Positions 56,701 through 64,000 of a stretch of 64,000 nt of DNA are shown piece after piece. Within the stretch, counting starts at the first letter, position 1; each line of letters starts with the position of its first letter. A program made the translations under genes and the position numbers. This DNA is from Lytechinus pictus (Eukaryota; Echinodermata; Echinoidea; Temnopleuroida; Toxopneustidae): positions 39,181,901-39,245,900 of the forward strand of contig NC_087249.1 of NCBI RefSeq assembly GCF_037042905.1. The letters are read 5' to 3'. The notes beneath the pieces are model-generated. The model was not told the DNA's origin and made no database searches. It saw nothing but the letters and a program-made list of their open reading frames with translations.

Positions 56701-59700
56701 TAACTCGACTAAAGAATAACTGCACTGATTACACGTTCATCAAATTTTTTAAATGAAAAATGTCTTTTTTGTGTGTCCGTCTTATTTTTGAGTGAATTTT
56801 TATTTTTCTTGAACATTTTAGGAAAGTGCCCATCCTCGGCAAGCACACAAAGAAGATAATCTGTGGTGCATGGAGTGCTCAGAACCTTCTTGCGTTGGGA
56901 AGTGAGGACAGAACTATTACAGTTAGCAATGAAGATGGTGACACCATAGCAACGGCAAGTTTACAAGATCGATAGTTTCAGAGCTGCCGAACTTTAGAAC
57001 AGCAAATGAGCATTTTTATCTCCAAAATGAATATTTTTACATAAAAAAATAACATTTTCATTTATTAGATGTTTTTTCAGTATAAGATTTATGAAATAAT
57101 AATTTATTGACTTCAAACCTTGTTTTCTTTATTTTGCATTGTTGTTAATGTTTAATCAATCCTGCTCGTCTTACATTCTTGTGTATCACGATGGCCTTTC
57201 ATCAACATTAATCGTCTGATAAATTTCCTTGGTTTTGATTGGCTAACAAATAGCAGACGTCTCAATATTTGTATGATAACTGTCAGTTAGTTTTATGAAA
57301 TGGCCCGGGTATTATATAGCTGTCTACCCTCCATGCTTGATTTCAACTTTCTCTTCAATCTCATGCAAAACCTTTATGAATCATAGTTTTTATCATAGAG
57401 TTGTCATTCAACATTATGTGTAGCTACGTGATGTTAAGATTGTTTTCTTGAATCCATTAATCAGAAAACGTTTTTCTTGTTTCGTTTTCAGACTGGAGTG
57501 CGGTTAGATCCATCCGACATTCAGTTCTCAGAGATGAAGGTTGATGAGAGGACATCTTCGGGAGAGTCAACGGTAGGTTGTACTTTATGTTAACATGATC
57601 AAAACCCCTTGTTCAAAACTGAAGCCTCACTTTGGTAAGTGTTCAGTGATAGACAGATGTTGACTGCTGCAGGGAAGTTTCCATCCTAAAAATAAGTATT
57701 CAAAATGAACTGATATCTACCGTGCTTTGTGAATCCCTTTCAGATAAGCGTCATCGTTGGAAAGAAAACATTATTCCTGTACAACTTGGATGACAGAGAC
57801 AATCCGATAGAGCTTGCCTTTCAGCAGAGATATGGTTCAGTGGTTGCATACACATGGTGAGTCTTTACATGGATTCAAAAACATTATTTGTTTTATTTTA
57901 GACCCTTTCTATCTAGGTACACTCTAGCTAGTAGTTTTGATCATTTAATCTTATATATCTTTGCTGCTGTTCTCACAAAGAAAATGCATGGGATGTTTCC
58001 CTTATGCAATCAAAACATATTCTTAAGTGGTATTTTAAGCCATTAAATACAAATTTGACCTGATTCTTCCTCCAAATCTCAACCTTTTTTTTACAAAAAG
58101 ATTGCATTGTATATTTTGGGTCTGCTTAAAAATAAAAAAATGCAGTTTGTCAGATGCGGGCAAAAAGTTTTATTTTAGGCCTAAGCTATGAACTATGAAC
58201 AATATTTAGTGCATCCCAGAAAAAAGGAAACCGGGATTCCCACATCTTTTTCTTCAAAGGCAAATTAGTTATGATAATTCATTTTCATCATCATACAAAT
58301 CAATTATTCCTCTGCATTTTCATACCTAATATGTGACGAACACTTCACGCATTAATGAGCAAGACGAGTTTGAAATTTTAATGTCAGAATCAGGTTGCGC
58401 AGAAAAATTGGAAGAGATCGGTTTGGGATAGGACAACCGTGCGTATTTGATGATTGGCTCATTAGCATTTCTTTTATATTTGTTAAGTTTTTCTAACTGA
58501 TCCCTGAAATGAGAGTGGATTCAGATTAACGTGTGAGTTTCGGCGCAAATCGTTTCTGATAGGTCGCCATATTTATTGATTGTTATATGCCATGCGTGAA
58601 TGATTTGCTGTCATAATGCTGTTGTTTTCAAGTTAAAGATGAGATTCCACTCTTACCATTAGTATCAAGTTCATAGTAGAAACGTGTTTAATAATTGTGA
58701 AATCTATCTCAGAAAAAGGGTTTCCTTTTTTGTGGGATACCATGATTTATGTATGCACAGGTATGGAGATGTTTGCATTTCACTATAAATTAATGAATTA
58801 TGAAAAGAGATACTTTGATTTATTAATGCACAATGAATGAATGAATTATAAATCTGATTTACGTACACACAGGTATGGAGATGGCTACATCATGCTCGGG
58901 TTCTCCAACGGTTATTTCATCGTTATCTCAACTCATATGAAGGAGATTGGTCAGGAACTATTCCAAGCCAGGGACCATAAAGACTCCTTGACTGGTATCG
59001 CTATCTCGCTTTCACTCAATAAAGCGGCATCATGCGGCGATAATTGGTAAGACTACTTAATCACACAATATCATTCTGTATTTCATGGTTTGGTTTCTAA
59101 TTACTTTTCCAGAGAATAATTTTCCTGGCATGGCATCGCAATTTGCTACACATTATTGAAAGACAGCGACACAAAATTGTTGTGAATAGGACTTTTACAT
59201 ATGACTGTACATAACTTAGTTGAGAACTTGTCTCTTATGACCCAAATTGCTTATCAAGTTCGATAAGAATTATTTCCTGATTTTTGTGGTTGATTAATAA
59301 GATGTTGGAAGTCTGATCTACCTGCAGATGTTTGTGACGTGGATATACAAATAAGTGTAAATTTAGGGTTACAAGTCGGTGCCTTTTTTTTAGAAGCAAA
59401 GTTCTTATCTATTCCTTTGCCCTTGTTCTCCCTTTCACTGTAGAATATATGTATGAGGCATTGAAAATGTATCATTAACCCTTAACGTGCCAAGAACACA
59501 TATCTGTGCATCCACTGGAGTGCAATGGTCATACAGCTATTGTTATGCCTATTGCATTTTGAGGAGTGCATTGCATGCATGAGTGATTCCATTGTTCAGT
59601 ATACCATATGGTCAAGAGGTTTAACATTACTCTCAGGAGTGATTCCTTTTTTTATTAATAACAAAATTAAATATAGACTCTTTGAAAAAAATGGCACTCG

Positions 59701-62700
59701 CTGATTACAGTGAATGGCACATTAAGAGTTAATGGCCTGAATTGCTTTAGAGGTACGACAATACAATAGATTTGAAAAGCATTGGATTTCAATATAATAA
59801 TGGGCCAATAAAAATTTAGTATAGATTTCCTGAATTGAAATAGGGATATGATGGGTATAGTAATCTGTAAACACATAGAATTTCATTGTGATGATTGGTC
59901 AATTCATACATGTATAGTAACTGTGCTATATAAATGGACCATGTTATTATTATTATTAGTTTGAAAATTTAGTATGAATGTCTTTAATTGCTTTACAGTA
60001 CCATGTTGTTATATCAATCATAGACGTTCAATTTATTTTGAATAATGGCCAGTGGAAATTTATATTTGATATAAAGTACCCCAATCCAACCCAATTCAAT
60101 CTTATGAAGAATGATGAATTTTAACTTTCACAAACCCCAGCATCAAGATCCATGACCTCTCTGACCTGAAGGAACTCTATGCCATTATCAACCTGGAAGA
60201 GGAGACCAAGGGACTAACCGGGATCGATTGGACACAGGACGGTCAGCTACTGGCCATTGGGACCCAGAGAGGTTTTATGCATGTATATCTGACCAAGCTG
60301 CCTATCCTTGGCGATGCCCATGGTACCAGGCTTGCCTATCTGACCTCTCTACTAGAGGTCACAGTGGTCAATCCTATTGAACAGGTGAGAGTCACACTAC
60401 TCAATACTTTTTCATCATTCGTGGAGTACCGCAAGGGTCCTTGGGTCCAATATTATGTTCTCAGTTGTATATAAAGTGGTCTACCTAGTTCATTCCAATC
60501 GTAGGTGGAGTACCTCAGGGGTCCATGTAAGGTCCAACATTTTTTCACTTTCATCAATCCTTTAGAACATAAAGCAATGACCTACTCAGTTCATTGTTAT
60601 TACTGGAGTACCTCAAGGGTCCAACTTAGGTCTAACATGCACATTAAGATAAAACTTCTCAAAATATTTTGTCTAGAGTTGCTCAAATTGAATATTGAAA
60701 AGTGTTTATCTTTTTTACTACCACAAAAAGAGTTGTTGTTTTTTGCTTGCTTCAAATGGAGGTGAATTGAAAATTTGTTATTATAACCACAAAAATTAGG
60801 TCCTAAAAATTGCATTTCAAAAGAGAATTTTTGTTCATCATTATCTGAGCGTGGCATGTTCTCCCAGATCCTTGCTCCAGGTGGCCGTTCATTAAAAAGG
60901 TAGACCCATTAAGATGTTGACTGATCAACATATTAATATCATAGGCTGTGTGTTATTGGATGAAGCCTGTTTCAAATGATGTGTCTGAGAGCGTTTGTGT
61001 GTGTTTGATAACTGGGGACGAAATGTGACACTTTACTATCAAAATGGGGATGTCTCCTAATATGGGGAAGGTCCCCATTTTTATAGCTCAAATGGCTCCA
61101 AATGGCTCCAAATCGAATGTAGATATTGCTGAACTACATAAGAAAATTGTGTAAGATTTGCTTGCATCCCTAATGTCCCCATTTACCCATGAATGCCATA
61201 CACAAACACACAATTGTCTCCACATGCATGATGCAATCAAAGTGTGTGGGTGTGAACAATTTTTCAAAGGGGATTTAATGATGCATTGTACATGTACTTG
61301 TTTGATATTTCACTTGTAATTCACATTTGCACCCATCGTTACGGTCCCGTCACGATCACTCTCACTGATATCTTTTTTTGTGAACCTTAACATATCAGAG
61401 ACGAGTGGGTCGCATGAAGGCAAGTACCTTTCTCTCTCTTCCATTCAACATCCTTTCCCGAGCAACTTTCATTTATTAGATTTATGATTTCTGGTCAATT
61501 CTTCTTAATTTCCTATAGCATTTCTTGAAAAAAGCCTTGACTAGTCTACAGAGCACGATATAGGTCCAATTTATTTTCAATATTATTATTTATGATTATT
61601 AATATTATTGTTTTTATTATTGTTATTATTATTCTAATTTTTTTTATTTTTATTATTACAATTATGAATATTATTTTAAATATTCTTATCATTATTATTA
61701 TTTTCATTATTTTATTATTATGTTATTATTTTTCATTATCATTATTATTGCTTGATGGTGTTTGGGAAATTGAATCAAACGCCATGGCTGTGCATATCCT
61801 TATGATTAGCCTCAATGCCCCTCTTGGTTGCTTTGAGATTTTTGTGCCCTTTTTTCATTTTCTTCTATTTGTGCCGTAATATAGAGTTGTTCCCTTTTAA
61901 AAAGTTACCCTGCCTCTAAAAATTACCAACATTTTAGGCCTGCATTTGATTTGTTTAAATTTCTATTTATTTTGGAGTTAAGGAAACACTTACATGTATA
62001 TAAGATATTCTATTGATTGATTTTTTAATGATTCTTTCAAATAATGGGGGGGGGGTCTTACTCTCGTGCAACCTTCAATGTAGGATGTGGAGCACTAAAT
62101 ATCATGAAAATACATTAAGAGTATAAATTTCTACATATTTTGTGCCCAATTTTATTTCTATTGCTTAAATAAAACTATAATCTTTTTGCTTTTTCTTTCA
62201 TATGACCGCTCTTTCAATGTTTTTTTTTACCCTTTTTTTTATTCATAGAAATTTTCTTTTCCTTCACTTAATTTTACATTTCCTTTTAGAATTTTATACT
62301 CGCCACATAAAAATATTTTTTCTGAATTTACTCAGGTTTATGTAGCATGCTGCCTGCTACGCTTTGCAAATTTAATTTGCAATTCATTTATTTTTTTTGT
62401 TTTTATTTGTTTCATCGGAATGCATATGTAGTTATTATTTGATAGATGAAAGTGGCATGCTTGTGGATGGATGTTTGTTTTATGTTACAGATAAATTGAA
62501 TATGTTGTTAATTGGTCTTGGAGTAAAGACAAGCAAAACGAATATTCAAAAATGTTTCTGGCCCTGCATTGCCATGGTAACAACATTATGGCAATATTGA
62601 AACCAGGGAAAAATACTAAAGCTATTATATTCATTTTTTCATCTCAACTTTTTTTTGTTAAGTTTTTCTAAGCATTTTTACCTATTTCTGTGTAGCTTAT

Positions 62701-64000
62701 TTTGTGAATGTTTTGGACTCATTCTCATTGTCACAACTCTTGTTGATTCTCTCCAATCTGAATTATATCAAATGATTCTTTTGTTTTAGTCTTATTCCTG
62801 TGATCACCTTTTTTTTCTTTACCAATGACGTTAACAGTAAAGTGGCAAAACAATTAGCATCTATTTTTTTTTGCTTATCATTATCTCGCCTGCAGAGCAG
62901 AATGAGATTATAGGCGCTGCTTTTATGACGCCGACATAAATTGGTTTCATTTGTACCTTACATGTAGTACAAACCGTGGACTAATTTGACAGTGTATGCA
63001 ATGAAAAAAATCTGCGTAGTCCACGGTTTTGTACCATGGTACAATTGAAACCACCTTTGTGAACTAGGGCCATTAAAGTTATGTAGTCATTTAGAGAATA
63101 AGTTTCGATGTGAAAGATATTGTTAAACTTTACCGTACAACAGGAGCCTGCTATACCCATTGCTATCGAAGTAGAGCCGACATTTGTTGCCCTTGGACCG
63201 TACCATTTGGCTGCGGGGATGAACAACAGAGCATGGTTTTATGTACTCAGTGACAAAGGTAAGTTCTCACATTTAACTCTCATAAAATCAGTGTTACTTT
63301 ATTTTTCTGAGCAAATTATTTGTCTAATTTTGTGGCCTTGATTAAAGTACAGTATATTGGAAAAAATTAATGCACAATATTTGTTATTTGATTGTTAACC
63401 TATTCCTGAAATCATTTACTTCATTATTTCCAGGAATGAAAAAGATGAATGTGCATATTAAATAATTATTGTTCATGTGTCCTAAAATAGTTTTTAAATG
63501 AGTATTGATATCTTTTCAATGAGGGAATGTTATACAGAACTTTCTTTGAGAAAGTGTCTAGCTCAAGTTCTTAATGGTGTTTTTTGTGTATAGCAAATTG
63601 AAAAATATTCTTTCAAAAATAATTGAAAAATCTATGAAACACATTAGGATACTTCAAATAAAAACAAGAAATGAGTTTCATTCAGCACTGTGCATCTGTA
63701 GGAATCACCTAGAACTTCTATTGCAAGGGTCCTTTAAAGCCCAGCTCACACTATGCGATCCAATGCCGCACGATTTTTTGATAAATAGTATTTTGCATTA
63801 AATATGAAAGTTCCAAGAAGTACGATTATTTCATTTTAAGTTCCGCATAACGTTAGGAATAATAAAATCATAATTTTACTTTGCTGCAAGCCCTGTGATC
63901 AGAATAAAGTCCGAATTGGCTTCAAGTCGCTGCCGATGATGACATCATTAGTACGATTTGGGTTTGAATTTGTTTGAATTATTCCTACAGGGAAGCTCGA
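50433..64000 (+). CDS. WDR19: WD repeat-containing protein 19 (IFT144), N-terminal part, continues past the window
   Basis: Subunit of the intraflagellar transport A complex, acting in retrograde ciliary transport. Ten exon pieces (50433-50438, 55104-55261, 56009-56233, 56822-56954, 57492-57572, 57744-57856, 58873-59046, 60141-60384, 63144-63258, 63991 onward) join in phase to about 420 codons. The product begins [17 protein letters not shown], parallel to human MKRIFSLLEKTWLGAP. Later landmarks shared with human WDR19 are [76 protein letters not shown] and [11 protein letters not shown]. This covers the first part of the beta-propeller region. The intron after exon 4 starts GC. Intron 1 (4.7 kb) hosts a LINE carrying a hAT-like insertion. 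Confidence 0.95.
52599..53627 (+). mobile_element. Truncated hAT-like element with 6-bp target duplication, nested in the LINE
   Basis: CAGAGATGCCAAC (52599-52611) and GTTGGCATCTCTG (53615-53627) are perfect inverses; CTGTTG flanks both sides. A short palindrome (CTCCCGA...TCGGGAG, 52613-52631) follows the left terminus. Its only coding trace is a zinc-finger frame. Same termini as 24931-25391. Confidence 0.92.
52990..53325 (+). pseudogene. Zinc-finger N-terminal fragment of a hAT-like transposase
   Basis: Starts [40 protein letters not shown] followed by KHVGSKRH gives a C-x2-C...H-x5-H zinc finger of the BED-like kind found at the start of deuterostome hAT proteins. It then runs through a low-complexity Ser stretch to a stop. 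The catalytic core is missing; the frame loses family resemblance after EEEDVTRT near 53283. Confidence 0.75.
55104..55261 (+). CDS. WDR19: WDR19 exon 2
   Basis: Encodes [40 protein letters not shown] and ERRDEINLP. Acceptor TTGTAG, donor GGTGAG. Confidence 0.95.
56009..56233 (+). CDS. WDR19: WDR19 exon 3
   Basis: Encodes [32 protein letters not shown] and [15 protein letters not shown]; two WD-repeat blades. Confidence 0.97.
56822..56954 (+). CDS. WDR19: WDR19 exon 4, ending at a GC donor
   Basis: Encodes [34 protein letters not shown] and EDGDTIAT. The phase-0 join to exon 5 requires the boundary ACG|GCAAGT; the nearby GT would shift the frame. Confidence 0.93.
57492..57572 (+). CDS. WDR19: WDR19 exon 5
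   Basis: 27 codons: [20 protein letters not shown] then TSSGEST. Corresponds to [20 protein letters not shown] in human. Confidence 0.92.
57744..57856 (+). CDS. WDR19: WDR19 exon 6
   Basis: Encodes [20 protein letters not shown] and [11 protein letters not shown]. Confidence 0.95.
58742..58773 (+). repeat. Decayed copy of the WDR19 exon 7 acceptor
   Basis: TGATTTATGTATGCACAGGT then ATGGAGATG resembles TGATTTACGTACACACAGGT then ATGGAGATGG at the true exon start 112 bp downstream. Read in frame it meets a stop within ten codons. Confidence 0.7.
58873..59046 (+). CDS. WDR19: WDR19 exon 7
   Basis: Encodes [40 protein letters not shown] and the start of CGDNC. Confidence 0.97.
59890..59958 (+). 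mobile_element. SINE 3' tail fragment
   Basis: ACTGTGCTATATAAATGGAC then TATTATTATTATTAG resembles the tail of the SINE at 18262. A similar tail lies near 43062-43135. Confidence 0.5.
60141..60384 (+). CDS. WDR19: WDR19 exon 8
   Basis: Encodes [36 protein letters not shown] and [20 protein letters not shown] then [12 protein letters not shown]. Confidence 0.97.
61570..61745. repeat. ATT-rich microsatellite-like stretch
   Basis: Irregular runs of ATT/TTA over about 175 bp in a WDR19 intron. The hydrophobic open frame across it is a by-product. Confidence 0.85.
62941..63055. repeat. Foldback hairpin in a WDR19 intron
   Basis: TTGGTTTCATTTGTACC and GTACAAACCGTGGACTA on the left pair with TAGTCCACGGTTTTGTAC and GGTACAATTGAAACCA on the right. 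Confidence 0.85.
63144..63258 (+). CDS. WDR19: WDR19 exon 9
   Basis: Encodes [20 protein letters not shown] and [18 protein letters not shown]; joins exon 8 in phase 0. Confidence 0.96.
63991..64000 (+). CDS. WDR19: WDR19 exon 10, first ten bases
   Basis: TTCCTACAG precedes GGAAGCTCGA. The phase from exon 9 reads Gly-Lys-Leu, parallel to the KKLKDMEY stretch of human WDR19. Cut by the window edge. Confidence 0.7.

Noticed and set aside
56935-56952. X-box-like GTGACACCATAGCAAC in WDR19 exon 4
   Set aside because: Coding sequence (GDTIA) accounts for it, and the spacing differs from the RFX consensus.
61399-61419. Possible 21-nt microexon in WDR19 (AGACGAGTGGGTCGCATGAAG then GCAAGT)
   Set aside because: It is phase-compatible, but exons 8 and 9 join directly in a way that matches the human protein, and it would need a second GC donor.
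61592-61879. 95-codon hydrophobic frame in a WDR19 intron
   Set aside because: Translation of an ATT/TTA microsatellite gives Ile/Phe/Leu runs.
1-64000. CRISPR arrays, bacterial operons, phage or plasmid features
   Set aside because: Introns, SINEs, miR-33 and animal gene families show a eukaryotic nuclear genome. The tandem arrays lack the uniform short repeats and unique spacers of CRISPR.

Overview
This is a stretch of animal nuclear DNA: AT-rich, with short exons, long introns and many transposable-element families. An echinoderm, probably a sea urchin, is the best guess. The reasons are abundant TACATGTA palindromes, tRNA-derived SINEs, a Helentron carrying a Ulp1-like protease, and miR-33 inside an SREBP intron. 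The species call is inference. Exon boundaries come from reading splice signals, codon phase and remembered family similarity; no search was run.

Three host genes lie on the + strand. (1) Most of SREBP occupies 19205-34637 in 15 exons, with one continuous 1019-codon frame and the stop at 34635. It covers the Gln-rich region, bHLH-Zip with the SREBP-specific Tyr, a phosphodegron, two membrane segments with a Leu-Cys site-2-type sequence, and the whole C-terminal regulatory domain. The N-terminal activation-domain exons are not recognisable. A miR-33 hairpin lies in the intron 32376-33476. (2) LRRC51 has three coding exons, 43386-45689, giving 192 residues. (3) The first part of WDR19/IFT144 runs from a two-codon first exon (ATG AAG, 50433-50438) to the right edge, covering the first part of the beta-propeller region. 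SREBP drives lipid-synthesis genes, WDR19 is an intraflagellar-transport A subunit, and LRRC51 is a small leucine-rich-repeat protein. They are neighbours, not an operon.

The left 19 kb is dominated by a Helentron-type rolling-circle transposon on the minus strand (coding 11971 to 3237). Its single long polyprotein is split by a 1,084-bp inverted-repeat DNA element (7253-8336). Both halves are otherwise open, so the insertion looks recent. A 690-bp tandem repeat lies beyond its 3' coding end.

The rest is a record of nested mobile DNA. It includes two elements with identical CAGAGATGCCAAC termini and 6-bp target duplications, one of them inside a 5'-truncated LINE in WDR19 intron 1. There is also a hAT-like element with a perfect 8-bp duplication, a Tc1/mariner-like element inside an AGGTCA-rich array, and a 2.95-kb TTAA-flanked element filled by about twelve 215-235-bp units. 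Several foldback MITEs, SINE copies and minisatellites complete the picture.

The least expected gene-level observation is that exon starts with their splice acceptors recur as extra copies in the intron just upstream. This happens three times: SREBP bHLH exon, SREBP exon 7 and WDR19 exon 7. The SREBP exon 7 copy stays in frame for 45 codons and could act as an alternative acceptor.
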